A stretch of DNA of 64,000 nt from Ignelater luminosus. Taxonomy: Eukaryota > Arthropoda > Insecta > Coleoptera > Elateridae. Numbering within the stretch: position 1 is the stretch's first letter; the number at the start of each line of letters is the position of its first letter. The stretch lies in assembly GCA_011009095.1 (NCBI GenBank), contig VTPC01004777.1, positions 35,937 through 99,936 of the forward strand. The letters run 5' to 3'. The notes beneath the pieces are model-generated. The model was not told where the DNA came from. It saw only the letters and a list, made by a program, of their open reading frames with translations, and searched no databases. Both the position numbers and the translations under genes were made by a program. Shown piece by piece: positions 45,634 through 56,785 of this stretch.

Positions 45634-46871
45634 ATGCAACGAGTAAGTAGTAGTAGCATTAATATATCGGTGAGAAAACATCTCTCTAATTTAAAACTTG
45701 TTTCACCATTGTGTTCCAGATTGCCGTCTTCTTAGTTTTAGTGGGAGTCGTCGCTTGCGGACGTCTCGATAACACTTACCTTCCACCTGGCGGTGGTATC
45801 GGCGGTGCTGGAGGATTCCGCGGAGGTGCAGGTCATCACGGAGGTGGTGGTGGTGCATATTCCGGACCCCATGGCGGTGGCGGCCCACACGGTCCACAAG
45901 TACCCATTTTAAGACTCGACAACAATCCAAACGCCGGTGACGGTTCATATAGCTACGCTTACGAAACCGGAGACGGAATTTCCGCCCAGGAACAAGGTCA
46001 CTTGAAGGGACCCGACGCTTTGGAAGCTCAAGGTGGATTCGCCTACACATCACCTGAAGGACACCAATTCCAACTCAGTTATGTTGCCGATGAAAATGGT
46101 TTCCAACCACAAGGTGCCCACCTCCCAACACCACCACCAATCCCAGAAGCCATCTTGAGATCGCTCGAATACAACCAAGCCGAAGAAGCTCGTGGTGGTT
46201 ACATGGCTTCTGGTGGTGGTGGTGCATATTCCNNNNNNNNNNATATCGGTGAGAAAACATCTCTCTAATTTAAAACTTGTTTCACCATTGTGTTCCAGAT
46301 TGCCGTCTTCTTAGTTTTAGTGGGAGTCGTCGCTTGCGGACGTCTCGATAACACTTACCTTCCACCTGGCGGTGGTATCGGCGGTGCTGGAGGATTCCGC
46401 GGAGGTGCAGGTCATCACGGAGGTGGTGGTGGTGCATATTCCGGACCCCATGGCGGTGGCGGCCCACACGGTCCACAAGTACCCATTTTAAGACTCGACA
46501 ACAATCCAAACGCCGGTGACGGTTCATATAGCTACGCTTACGAAACCGGAGACGGAATTTCCGCCCAGGAACAAGGTCACTTGAAGGGACCCGACGCTTT
46601 GGAAGCTCAAGGTGGATTCGCCTACACATCACCTGAAGGACACCAATTCCAACTCAGTTATGTTGCCGATGAAAATGGTTTCCAACCACAAGGTGCCCAC
46701 CTCCCAACACCACCACCAATCCCAGAAGCCATCTTGAGATCGCTCGAATACAACCAAGCCGAAGAAGCTCGTGGTGGTTACAAAGGTGATGAAGGACAAT
46801 ACAATGAAGGACCATCAAATCAATATCTTGCCCCACATGGAGGCGGTGGCCATCAGGGTTATAGGTACTAG
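45634..46871 (+). CDS. Cuticle protein with RR-1 chitin-binding domain (gene span; assembly duplicated)
   Basis: A secreted structural protein of the exoskeleton that binds chitin in soft or endocuticle. Exon 1 (45634-45642) encodes only MQR and ends at a GTAAGT donor. The acceptor TTCCAG gives exon 2. The 193-residue product has a signal peptide (residues 1-17, [17 protein letters not shown]), a Gly/His-rich stretch (26-63) and an RR-1 Rebers-Riddiford domain (about 77-140). The domain shows [34 protein letters not shown] and [18 protein letters not shown]. The tail is Gly-rich and ends at TAG 46869-46871. Exon 2 occurs twice in this span, identical over 540 bp with a 10-N gap between. Only the first copy has the promoter and exon 1, and only the second has the true 3' end, so one gene is most likely. 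The tiny first exon and short phase-0 intron are usual for this family. Confidence 0.93.
45643..45719 (+). other. Intron 1 of the cuticle protein gene
   Basis: A 77-nt intron with a GTAAGT donor and TTCCAG acceptor, splitting the signal peptide in phase 0. The last 56 bp (45664-45719) are repeated identically at 46243-46298. Confidence 0.85.
45720..46232 (+). CDS. Cuticle protein exon 2, first (truncated) copy
   Basis: Identical to the second copy up to 46203, which includes the whole RR-1 domain. It then diverges: after EEARGGY it reads [10 protein letters not shown] and runs into the N gap. The divergent 29 bp end with GGTGGTGGTGGTGCATATTCC, which also occurs inside the gene near 45842-45862. 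The tail may therefore be a mis-joined read end, a haplotype variant or an internal repeat. No stop codon belongs to this copy. Confidence 0.6.
46233..46242. other. Assembly gap (10 N)
   Basis: A ten-N placeholder between two identical gene segments. It probably marks an unresolved overlap. Confidence 0.95.
46299..46871 (+). CDS. Cuticle protein exon 2, complete copy
   Basis: The coding exon from the intron acceptor to TAG, 190 residues plus the three from exon 1. The C-terminal tail is [20 protein letters not shown] followed by GGGHQGYRY. Only 56 bp of intron precede it, and no exon 1 or promoter lies between it and the gap. As assembled it cannot be an independent gene. Confidence 0.9.
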   Translation: MAVFLVLVGVVACGRLDNTYLPPGGGIGGAGGFRGGAGHHGGGGGAYSGPHGGGGPHGPQVPILRLDNNPNAGDGSYSYAYETGDGISAQEQGHLKGPDALEAQGGFAYTSPEGHQFQLSYVADENGFQPQGAHLPTPPPIPEAILRSLEYNQAEEARGGYKGDEGQYNEGPSNQYLAPHGGGGHQGYRY

Positions 46872-46990
46872 GACACGCTTTTAAATCTCATTCCTCGCTC
46901 AACCACACTCGTTTTATTTAAGGTCTCATTAGATGATTGATATTATTATGTATAGATGATGTAAATAATAATTTTTATAAGTAGAAAAAA

Positions 46991-46996
46991 AATAAA
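46991..46996 (+). terminator. Polyadenylation signal of the cuticle gene
   Basis: AATAAA 120 bp after the stop codon, followed by a second AATAAA-like word and AT-rich sequence. Confidence 0.65.
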
Positions 46997-47960
46997 AATA
47001 AATATAAGTGATCATAAAATTGTGTTATTATTATTATTATTATTTAAATACAAATTCTATTTAATTACTTTATTTAGAAGAAAATATAAATAATAAATAG
47101 GTAAATACAGTTTTAGACGCAAATCATTAAAATTATTTTATTTCATTCACTCACTTGATTAGTAGTTTCTTGATAATTACAAACTGTTCACAACCAAAAT
47201 GGTAAAATTTGCCCTTTAATTAAAATTCACGAATTAATACAAATCAAAAAAAGTATTTCTTAAAACATAAAGTTAGAAACATTTGGAAAGCAAGTGAAGT
47301 TTAAAAACTTTAAATTATCTGAGAATAGAATTTTAACAAGCTTTTCAATGAATTTTCTATCGTTTCATTCTATAGAGAGGTGGCACCATCTGTGGAAAAA
47401 TTATATTAGTAAATACTAAATAATATTTTCATATAATTTTTAACAAATACAACAATGAATAAATGTATTCAGGTGTCGAAATTGACGAACTGTCTTGTCA
47501 ACTCTTATAGTTCGTACGCAAACACATCATTCTGTTTCAAGTACGAAGTACAATAGTACAACGTTCGCAGAGTGTAGCTATTGTTATTGAATAAGGCTAT
47601 TTTACATTTCTTCTAATAGCTCTAGATCTTTATAATTATTATCCCTTGATCCCAACCAGGTTGGAGTATCAATCTGAATGGTGATATGACATTAGTGTTG
47701 CCTATTACAAGGGGCAATGTTGTAAATATTTAATGCGCTTTTATAGTGAGTGTAACAAACTTTGACAACTAATTGTGGAAGTTATTTTGAACAAGAAATG
47801 TCATATGAACCTAAGTCCTATTTCACTTAGTTACGGAACTAAAAAAGATCAAATAATGAGAACTAGTAAATAAGTAATTGTTGAATATCTAGTTACATAT
47901 TAAAAAACAAAATACATAGAAGCCGTTTATTTAGTTAAGCTTTAATTTGAAAACAAGAGA
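46997..47960. other. AT-rich intergenic stretch with (ATT)n
   Basis: Holds an (ATT)n microsatellite at 47023-47044 and no recognisable gene. Confidence 0.5.
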
Positions 47961-47962
47961 AC

Positions 47963-48705
47963 TTAGAACAGGTGCTCAAAATGTTCCCCTTGAGCCTGAA
48001 TACAAGCACGACACCTGCAAATCATGGAGCGATAAACACGAACGATGACACTGTCATTACGAATTTGATTTGCCGCATCCATTAGCATAATGCGTACTTA
48101 GCCATTCGGTTACTTGTCTTCCATAATAAGCTAGGGCGCCATCATGCTGGAATATGAAGTGGAGTGTCTTCCAGAATCTGATAAAGTCTTCCATCTAGGA
48201 AAATAGTATACCGTTCTGGATTTAGGGTTCATGAAGAACTTCGATATCAAGCAACCGCGAGTTAAAAATGCCAGCCCATGCATTAACACTAAAACAATGT
48301 TGAAATATTGATTGTACGAGGGCGTGGGGATTTTGGAGAGACCATAAATGGTAGTTGTGGGTAGTATTAATATCATCCCTTGTAAATTGAGCCTCATCAG
48401 TCCACAATATTCTACTTATAAAATATGGGTGTTCGGCAGTCTTGCATAGCAATCATGTACAAAACTCCACACGTCGATAATCTTCTGACTTTAACGCCTG
48501 AACTAGTTGAATATGATAAGTATCCAATTCTTCGCGGTGTAATGCTCTCCACACAAAGTTCTGAAAAAGGTGCAATTGTCTTGGGATGCGTCTAATATTA
48601 AGCCTAGGGCTGGCCAGAACAGCATCAATTACAAGTTCCTCATTGTTGACATTACCTTTGTAACAATAAAGTAGTAGTAAATTTAAGGGTAATGATAAAT
48701 CCAAT
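47963..48705 (-). pseudogene. Tc1/mariner-type (IS630 superfamily) transposase relic
   Basis: A cut-and-paste transposase read on the minus strand with frameshifts. A helix-turn-helix part (VNNEELVIDAVLASPRLNIR, SEDYRRVEFCT) is followed by ILWTDEAQFTRDDINTTHNY with the first catalytic Asp. Next come FQHCFSVNAWAGIFNSRLLD and, further on, the second Asp in HDGALAY (near 48145-48125). The segment with the third acidic residue is missing. The sequence then jumps to VYRSMICRCRACIQAQGEHF and EHLF-stop (TAA at 47965-47963), the characteristic C-terminus of this insect transposase group. At about 240 codons it is shorter than the usual length of about 350. No terminal inverted repeats were identified. 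Inactive. Confidence 0.78.
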
Positions 48706-49480
48706 AACGTGTCCCTTACGTTGCTGTATTAAATAAAATGAGAATGAATTTTAGTGAAGCTATTGGAAATTCCAGCAGAAAGATCTTCATTTAAGAAACA
48801 CCAATATTCACACACATCTTGTTTTTTTTTGGAAAACGCCGTAAAAGAGACAGAAAAGGACTTTTCTGACAAAATTTCAAATTTGAAAGCGAAAGTGGCT
48901 ACATCTAGCGAAAGTATCGCGAACTACGAATCGCCTAGAACGTATGCAACCAACCATGCACAAGGAGTTAAACTGTAGTCGTTAAGAAAAGGAATTAAAT
49001 AATAGAAAAGATTAACGATTAACATTACATTACACCTTCCTCAACGTGATTACCAGCATTATTATGTACAGCAGTTGCACCAGTTTCAAGGAGTCTTTCA
49101 AAAGTTGTATAGTTACAAACAGGCTTTAGTGCCAAAGTTACTACATAAAATTAGGAACTAATTTTTTTATTGTACCACAAATAGGACAGAAAAATTTTCT
49201 GTTTGCAACTGTCAAATTTGTGTCATATTTTTAGTACGAAAAGATTACAAAACTTGACCTATAAAAGCATGAAAAGGTTTATTCATTTAGTAAACTTTAC
49301 TTAAATTTGTGAGAGCTTTACTAAATAGATAGAAATTTCATGCAACAATGGATGAGGAAATTGTTAAGGATTGAGGCAATAAAATTCTTTTTGAAATATC
49401 CTGTACCGCATATGAAAATAGCCTGTAAGTAGAGAGCAGAGTAGTTACTTCGCGTTCGGTAAGGTTCCTCTGACACTCAC
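48706..49480. other. Unassigned stretch with a short plus-strand frame
   Basis: A frame at 48754-48978 reads SFKKHQYSHTSCFFLENAVK, then a charged, heptad-like stretch; no domain is assigned. On the minus strand near 49140-49030 the sequence reads FERLLETGATAVHNNAGNHV, which faintly resembles an ankyrin unit, but one partial unit is not enough to call a gene. Confidence 0.25.
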
Positions 49481-49484
49481 CAAA

Positions 49485-49660
49485 CCACTAGCACCTGGCA
49501 CGATTCTGCGTCTCATCACATGTGGATGCACTCAGAGTTCAGTAGAAAGTACAAATGTGTAAAGGCAAACCTACGATGCACGGCAATGTGTAAGAACTGC
49601 CGCGGATGTTGCACTAATACCGAACCTATTGACCTTAAAGATGACTTGAAACTTGAATAA
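49485..49660 (+). pseudogene. Cys-rich C-terminal fragment of a repeated gene
   Basis: One frame reads ILRLITCGCTQS. After a shift near 49550 another reads KCVKANLRCTAMCKNCRGCC, followed by an acidic end and TAA at 49658-49660. The C-G-C...CR.A.L.CT.MC..C pattern is a known Cys-rich tail in many repeated insect proteins of transposon origin, whose family I cannot name with confidence. The short length and frameshift mark it as a relic. Confidence 0.4.
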
Positions 49661-50049
49661 TTTGTACCTTATACCAAACTATAAATATACCTTGTAATTA
49701 TTACTTAAGTGAAACACAAATTGAATGTGAATTTAATTTAATTCGATCAATACATTTCTGACACTAGTTCATGAGTTTTAATTTTCTTTGATGTAAAAGA
49801 TTGAGAATTTATACCCTTTAAACTGAAATATCAAACATGGGGTAGTACCATTTAAAATTTTGGGAGTGGAGTGGGTGGGAGGAGGATGAAAGTTTCTTCG
49901 TAGTATGGCCAACGTCGAAAAATAAAATTTCCCGGCGCTTTTAGAAGAAAGAAGTAACACATTATATTGAGATTTTATTACCATTATTAAGTTTCGAAAC
50001 AGGTAAATAATTTTATAAAGAATGACATTTGAACCTAAAATCAATAATA

Positions 50050-50215
50050 ATAATTAACCTTGCATACAGGCTTATTAAGTGGTACTAGAAGGTTTACTGT
50101 AAGCTTGTGGTAAGGTCAGTAAAAGCCTCTTGAAGGCTTGAAAATCACTTACACAATGCCTTGCAGACAGGCTTACCAGGTGGTAACTAGCAAGTTTACT
50201 GTAAACTTGCAGTAA
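50050..50215 (+). repeat. Imperfect tandem duplication, period about 103 bp, with a small palindrome
   Basis: Two blocks (about 50060 and 50163) share CAGGCTTA...AGTGGTA or AGGTGGTAA, GTTTACTGTAA.CTTG and GTAAGGT. The second contains GCAAGTTTA-CTG-TAAACTTGC, a perfect 9-bp-arm inverted repeat. Confidence 0.6.
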
Positions 50216-51440
50216 GGTTGCAGGCCTACACTTCCAAACTTTCAACTAAAAGCTTACATATTAAGTTTAAACTTTTAAAGTAAGCTTACTGTGCTACCTG
50301 GGATTATCTCTACTTAACTGAAAAGAACAACTCATCAAGAAAATAATTACAGAAATAAAAAAAATTTAAATAAACAAACAGAATAAAGATTTTACCTTTG
50401 CTTAGCTTAAAAGAAAAACTTATCAAGAGAATTTGTAGCCTCAATATCAGTCAAGATTTCTGTAAAAAAAGGCAAAAACGAATGGCTCAAAGCTATGGTA
50501 TTATGTAGGGGATATCGAGAAATATTTTACATTCTCAGATCAACTTTCAGCATTGCCACTTTCCTAGGCTATCAAACACGTTTGTATATTTACATATTTT
50601 ACATTAAAATAAGCCACATCTTTTTAGGGCAGACGTAAATGTTTATATGTCTTATCGGTAAAAAAAACAAATCAAATGAATTTCAAAGGTTAACTGTATG
50701 TGGATATTTCATTATCTGTGTTTATTACCAAGTTGTTCAATAATTCCATTATACAAAAGGTGTGTTACACGTATAGTTGTTTGGAAACTACCAGTATCGA
50801 TTTAATTTTTGCCATGCATCTTATAATTAAGGAAAATGTTAATTTCTAGTTAAACCAAACATTGTTAAATATAACACCCTGCCAGTGTTTCTATGCATTT
50901 ATATTGATAAACAATACACAAATTTTGCCTATTGTGGGTAGGCAAGTTTTGAAAGCACTGCATTAGTTACCAGTTCTTTTGAATTCCTTCTTATACACGA
51001 TTTTGGGGCTATGTTATAAAAGATACCTATTTAGTCGAGTTAAAGCTGTTGATTTTGCTAATTCATTAGTCCTATCATTGCCTAAAATTTGATTATGTGA
51101 TTGAAAATCTTAATCCAATAGAAATTTAACTGAAACTAAGTGTGTAATTTCAAATATCAGTTCCAATTGACGTCTTTTTCTAAAGGTGTTGGGTAGTTCA
51201 TATTTGCTGATGATGTTAATGCTGACACAGTATATGTGACCAAATTAATATTGTTAATTTGAAGTTTGTTTTTAATAAAAGTTACGGCTTCAGTTATAAC
51301 TAACAATCCATACTAAAAAATGGAATAATGACTATTAACAAATTTAAATTTCTTATTTCAGAATTCAACAGCCTTTTTTTACTACAAGAACATGTACATT
51401 ATGAATGGCTTTTTTATGTAAAACATTATCATCAAAATAA
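50216..51440. other. AT-rich stretch, no recognisable gene
   Basis: Nothing supported as coding, RNA or mobile element. Confidence 0.45.
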
Positions 51441-51449
51441 AACTTGCAA

Positions 51450-52344
51450 CTATACGTTTTTTCCTGTACATTTATATTCGGAAGCATTATGCTCAAAATA
51501 CTTTCCACCACTATGAATGAGCATATGTCTTCGTAAATGGCTTTTATCTATAGATTTATAACCGCACATATTACACTCAAAAGGCTTCTCGCCACTATGA
51601 ATGCGCATATGGCTTCGTAAACCGTCTTTCTGTGTACATTTATAATCGCACATATTACACTCGAATGGTTTCTTGCCACTATGAACAAGCATATGCCTAC
51701 GTAACGTGCCTTTCTGTATACATTTATAATCGCACATGTCACACTCAAAAGGCTTCTCGCCGCTATGAACGAACATATGTGTTAGTAAATTACTTTTATC
51801 TGTAGATTTATAATCGCACATATTCCACTCAAAAGGCTTCTCGCCACTATGAAGGTGCATATGTGTTCGTAAATGGCTTTTCAGTATAAATTTATAACCG
51901 CATATTTAGTCAAAAGGCTTCTCGCCGTTATGAATGGGCATATGTCTTCGTAAATTGCTTTTTTCTGTAGATCTCACCACTATGAATGCGTATATGCGTC
52001 CTTAAATGGCTTTGCCGTGCAAATTTAGAATTGCACATATTACACTGAAAAGGCTTCTCGCCACTATGAATGTCCATATGTGTTCATAAATGGCTTGTAG
52101 TGTAAATTTATGACGGCATATAGTACCCTCAAAAGGCTTTTCGCCACTATGAACGCGTATGTGTGTTCGTTGAACATTCGTAACTACACACATTACATCG
52201 AAGAGGTCTTCTCAACTTGCGTTTTTGTGTGAATTTATTAGAAAGTATGTTAAACTGGGATGTGTCCTTTGTATCTGACTCCATATCTGTACTTATTTCG
52301 TTTTTGTAGGTCGTTATCGGTCTCCAGAAAGGTGGTAATATCTA
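51450..52344 (-). pseudogene. C2H2 zinc-finger gene, degenerate (about nine finger units)
   Basis: On the minus strand a possible acceptor (TTTTATTTTAG) at about 52345 opens an exon with an acidic linker (EISTDMESDTKDTSQFNILS), then LRCNVCSYEC, the first finger, which is broken by a deletion. A well-formed finger, [20 protein letters not shown], follows near 52055-51995. The next is truncated, and one has a stop in place of its first Cys (PFD-stop-ICGYKF). The last 136 codons (51860-51450) keep three good fingers (for example FECDMCDYKCIQKGTLRRHM). One has lost its first Cys to Trp (FEWNMC), and a final one has lost both Cys (FEHNASEYK). HSGEKPF linkers are conserved. Expected to be non-functional. 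It is similar in style to the intact gene 6 kb away. Confidence 0.8.
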
Positions 52345-53120
52345 AAATAAAATTATTTAGAAATTTAGAGTGAGGGAAGGGCATCTGGGAAAAAGTCGCA
52401 AAGAAGTTTCGTATTTTCTGGCGTAAGCACTGTAGAAAAAAACACATAATACATACCTTTCTTTGATACTGCTCGGAATTTATGTAGTGAAATCCACACT
52501 TGAAGCAAGGCGTCCTTCCAAATCGGCAGACGTGTACCTCTGCAAATAGGAAATACTACATTACATACTGCCTTCCTTTGTGTTGATAGGTGATGATTAC
52601 CAAACCGTTGAACTTTTCCTCTGTCACTCAAAACTGGCATGAATATTAAATGTAGGGCCATTTATTAAAACTGATTCTGAGCAGTTAGATTTTAAATGCT
52701 CGTCCTGACACGTTATATCGTCAGCGACAGCCGACCCGACATCTCCAGAGCAGAGCAGACAAGACAGTAAAATGAATAACCTTGAGGATAGTTTCTTTTT
52801 GCAATCAGCCACCAAGAACGTAGGTGTCGTTCAGTTCGTTTTATCTCGGGTCGTTTTCCACTAAAATCGGATGGCGGTAACATAAACAACACTACTTTTA
52901 AGGTTAGAGTTATGTTCAAAAGTTGATATTCACGAATATTCATCACGTAAAATTTAAGAAATATTAATAGTGGCAGATTAAATAAGAAAAGAAGGTTAAG
53001 TCCTGGCTTCTCAATCTTTGATTAAGTTTATCAAGAGAATTTTTGTCATGAATATAATTGTTAAAGATGACTGACAACAGTAATATCCATAGCAATATTC
53101 CTTAGTTAAACTCCACCAAT
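52345..53120. other. Region upstream of the zinc-finger pseudogene
   Basis: A minus frame at 52624-52815 contains VADDITCQDEHLKSNCSESV and LINGPTFNIHASFE. This resembles a possible N-terminal exon of a zinc-finger gene, but no clear donor follows it. The rest (including the minus frame 52365-52661) reads as intron-like sequence. Confidence 0.25.
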
Positions 53121-53126
53121 GACTAA

Positions 53127-53620
53127 TGCCCGGTTTCTGAAAGCAATTTATCTAACCGATAAAGTTATGCATTCCTAAAATCGCCAAAAGGTGTTTCTGA
53201 AACGCTATGTTGTATTTATGAGACCGATATCGGCTTCATAAGTTATCGGAGCAAGTCGGTACGATAAGTTATGTAGCGCCGGCGCATTCTACATCGGTTG
53301 AGGTTTCGCGCGGCTTTTTTTCAATTACCTATCGCTAACAGCAGGTTATGTTTAAGATGAAAGTGCCGGTATAGAACGACAGTATTGTTGAAAAATGTGT
53401 AACAGTTTCAAATTATTTCAGTTTTTTAAAGTATTTTTTGTTTTTCTAGTGTTGCAAGTGCAGTAGCCACCTATCGGTTTCTCTCGTAACTACTTAAGAA
53501 ACCGATAGTTATAAAGTAGAGTACAATATTTTGAGCGACACTTAAGAATTTTATCGGTTCCATAAAGTTATGCATCCGATAACTATCTGACACATAACAT
53601 CACCTTTCAGAAACCGGGCA
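53127..53620. mobile_element. MITE with terminal inverted repeats and TAA target duplication
   Basis: The 5' end TGCCCGGTTTCTGAAAG is mirrored exactly by CTTTCAGAAACCGGGCA at the 3' end. The element is 494 bp and is flanked by TAA on both sides (53124-53126 and 53621-53623). Sub-terminal sequence is also partly mirrored (CCGATAAAGTTATGCAT at both ends). A TAA (TWA) duplication with these ends fits PIF/Harbinger-type MITEs. There is no coding capacity. Confidence 0.85.
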
Positions 53621-54785
53621 TAAGAAACTAGGCCTAAGTTTTTCTAGAATTGTGAAAATTTGTTTTTCCATCATAATCAAAAATACTTATTACAATCAAC
53701 CGCTAGGTGGCGCAAAAACTCATAACTTCATGATTGTTTGGGCCTGTTTATAGATACGTTCGTTTATGTTGTTCTTAAAACTCGGAGTGCTCCGCTTGTT
53801 GTAAAAGCCGTTCGTTTTTTGCGATCGAGTTAACAGAGTGCGCTATTGTAACGTTTAGTTTTTACAGGGCGGAGTGAAAGGTACAAACTCTTAATGCACC
53901 GACTGAAAAGGTTGTGCGTTAGGAGTTTATGGAAGCACAAGCGGAGTTGCCAAATTTGCAAACATCCAACAGAATTTCTCCCTTACTTTTTTTAATGTTG
54001 TTTAATTTCTTTACAATAATCTTGAAAATTTCATACACCCGAATTCATTTGAGTAATAAGTTTGTAAACAAATGTGAGAAAAACATGTATAAATTAATAT
54101 GCGGACAAATTTTACTTTAATTTGGCAACCCTGTCCAGAAGAAACAGAAAGTAAAATGCGTATTATAACCCCAATTTTCAATTGTTACAACTGAGTTAAT
54201 TAAACAAATATACCTACTTTAGTTTTGTAACAAAGCAGTCTTATTGGAATTTAAATTAATTAAGATTATTGTTGAGGTTACGTCTACAACTTTATTTGTT
54301 TACATTCGACGACTCCAGATCATGCACCGTTTCGTTTTTTTATTCCGCTAATCTCTGTTCACTCCATGTATCACGTGATCATTCGCGCCGCTCGCAACGC
54401 TCCAACTCCGTAACAGAAAACAGAACGCAACATATTTATGCCCAACATTGGTTGATGTAGATTCTATAATTGTAAGTGCGATTGAGTTGACTACAGTGTT
54501 GCCAGACGTGGGTATTTTCTGCACATGTAGAAAAATTGATTAAAAAGTTAGGAAAAAGCGAGAATGTGCAGAATTATCTACTTCATTGAGGATTTTCTTT
54601 ACTCTTTTTACTGTATAACAGCAGTAAAATCAATTAAGACCAGTTTAAGAGAAAGTTCTTATATCGATTTTAGAAAATTACGTTATAAAGTTAAGAAAGA
54701 TTGATAATTCAGTAATTAATGAAACGGATATTGAAGTGAGTGCAAAAACTTAATTTAATAATATTATTCGTTAATACATTTTCAT
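53621..54785. other. AT-rich stretch, no recognisable gene
   Basis: Short frames (53929-54120, 54269-54460) have no recognisable domain. Confidence 0.4.
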
Positions 54786-54789
54786 TTAG

Positions 54790-55145
54790 GCAACTGCAGC
54801 TCAACTTCATAGTAATTTCTTCTTTTTGGTCATCTTCGTTTTGTGTATTTTGTACGTCTTCTTTTGCGGATGCCCGAATTTCATTTCCTGTTACTAAGAA
54901 ATTCTTAAAATATTCTCTTCACTTTTCGTTATGCCCGATTCTTTAGTTATATTTGTTGCCTCATCTTCTACGTTTCTTATTAATCGGTTACTTTTTTTTT
55001 CTTAGTTTCTCTCTCCATTATTTCTCCAAATTCCTTTCAAGATTTGACTTTAGTATTTTTTTTAATAACATTTTGACTTTTTCTCTTCGGTCTTTATATT
55101 CTTTGTAACAAGTATCTAAAAAGTACCGTAATCGAGCCATTTCTG
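54790..55145 (-). pseudogene. Possible LINE ORF2 linker fragment
   Basis: The minus strand reads, with shifts, YKDRREKVKMLLKK (about 55105-55065), then GEEMERETKKKK-like and NRLIRNVEDEATNITKESGI sequence. Lys/Arg/Glu-rich helices of this kind lie between endonuclease and RT in the LINEs of this window. There is no RT motif, so the assignment is weak. Confidence 0.35.
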
Positions 55146-56220
55146 AAACGAAAAATATATATTTGTTTCAAGTCTTTTACATGAAATATATAAATGCAAA
55201 AAACGTTCACAATTAAATACTGTCCAACTTTATTTACAGATTATTTATGAAATGCATTTTATTATTAATTTTTAATACAAGTTTAAGGTCCTGCTATGTA
55301 AATACAGAAATACATTTTATGACCAAAGATGTTTAACTAAGAAAGTTTTAATAAAGTGAATGAAGATGACCCTTTTGATATTTACATAGTTGTTCAGATG
55401 ACCTTGAATCCTTGAAAATGTCTGTAATTCTCCTTGATATCTAATCTGAAACAAAAACATAAAATCAACAAAACGAATTAAAAATTATAAATCATTAAGT
55501 TCCATTCGTTCTTTCATACTCAGCATATAACATTTGCTTCACTACACATGGTATTATAGTTATACTATCCAGTATTCTTTCTCTTTAAATATTTCAGATA
55601 CCTATATACGTTTGGCTGATTCCATTCACACGTCTCATTTGTATTTGATGAAGAAGCTTCTCCGTTTACAGCATACGTTCAGAAAGGCAGCTTTTAGCAC
55701 TTCTTTTATAATGCAACTATAAGTATAAATCGTATATATATATATATATATAGTCACCAAATAGGGCTTCTTGGATACTAATACTTTTACACTTAAAGTG
55801 TTATTTTGCTCTGCTAAACTTATCATATTTCCCTTGGATTTATGGTCATATTTAATAGCTAAAACCTCAAAATGTATTTGTTTATCCGTTTCTTACTTCT
55901 TTTTATGTAACCTTTAAAATTCTAATTAAATTAGAAATCCCTCGATTTATGGGCTTACCAAAACCAAAGAGAAGATTCACATTCTGCATTTTGGATAAAC
56001 CACTGATCTGCTCATCAACTCTTACGTGTATTATTTATTGGATACTAACAATAACGAAAAGATGCAATTGACTGCATCTAAAAGAATTCTGAATCTTTTA
56101 CAAGCGCAAGTGACTATTATTTTGTAAAACAACTCAACCAGTGGCTAGTATTTACAGTATGCAAGCCAGTTAAGTCAGGAAGGTAACTTGAACCTGTCCA
56201 GAAATAAAAAACTGGTAATC
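55146..56220. other. AT-rich stretch with an (AT)n run
   Basis: A short (TA)n run lies at about 55733-55752. No gene was recognised. Confidence 0.45.
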
Positions 56221-56224
56221 ATCA

Positions 56225-56400
56225 AACATATTCTGTGCTGTTCTATTCTGCATGTAAAAGTCACATTTTGATTGTCTCAGTAGCTGGGTAGAATGCTGGA
56301 GTTGCAATATAATCTACAGTTAAAGCCCTGTCTTTGTATTTGGTTTCTACAAATTTTTGGCTTTCTGGACGCTGGCTTGCAGTGACTCTGTGATCATTAC
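56225..56400 (+). repeat. Direct repeat F, left copy
   Basis: Shares CTGTGCTGTTCTATTC, CACATTTTGATTGTCTCAGT, GGGTAGAATGCT, AATCTACAGTTAAAG and GGCTTGCAGTGACTCTGTGA, in order, with 57205-57450. Confidence 0.65.
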
Positions 56401-56785
56401 GTACAGCTTTTTCAAAAAAAAAAAAAAAATTGAAAATATAATTATAAGGGTCGATAGATGCACGTTGGGCTGCCTAAAAACTTTATTTGAGGAAATAACT
56501 AGTTTCATAAGCACATCCCGGTAAGCTGCTCCATGTAGTAGGTGCAGTTCGTTTGAACCAGTTTCTACACTTTTTGAACCTAAAGTTGTTGTGACATTGA
56601 TTATAATCTGCCAACACTTAGAAAGATTCAGTGCGCCTTGCGACAACTTCAGATATTTCGATCTAAAAGACTTAAAGTAGAAATACACGGAACTGTTAAA
56701 TATAGTTCGAATAACTTAACCAACTCAACAAGCCCAAAAGTAAAGCGGAAGACCTGAGCAATTCGAGACCTATCAGCAATGGCAA
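56401..56785. other. Spacer between repeats F and E
   Basis: A poly(A) run at about 56416-56430 may be the tail of an inserted element. The minus frame at 56347-56688 spans it and has no recognised domain. Confidence 0.35.

Noticed and set aside
45703-46053. 116-codon minus frame (and its duplicate at 46282-46632) antisense to the cuticle gene
   Set aside because: Shadow of the GC-richer coding exon; Arg/His-rich composition mirrors Gly/Pro codons on the coding strand.
46243-46871. A second, independent cuticle gene in tandem
   Set aside because: The copy begins within the intron immediately after the N gap, has no exon 1 or promoter of its own, and is 100% identical over 540 bp including intron.
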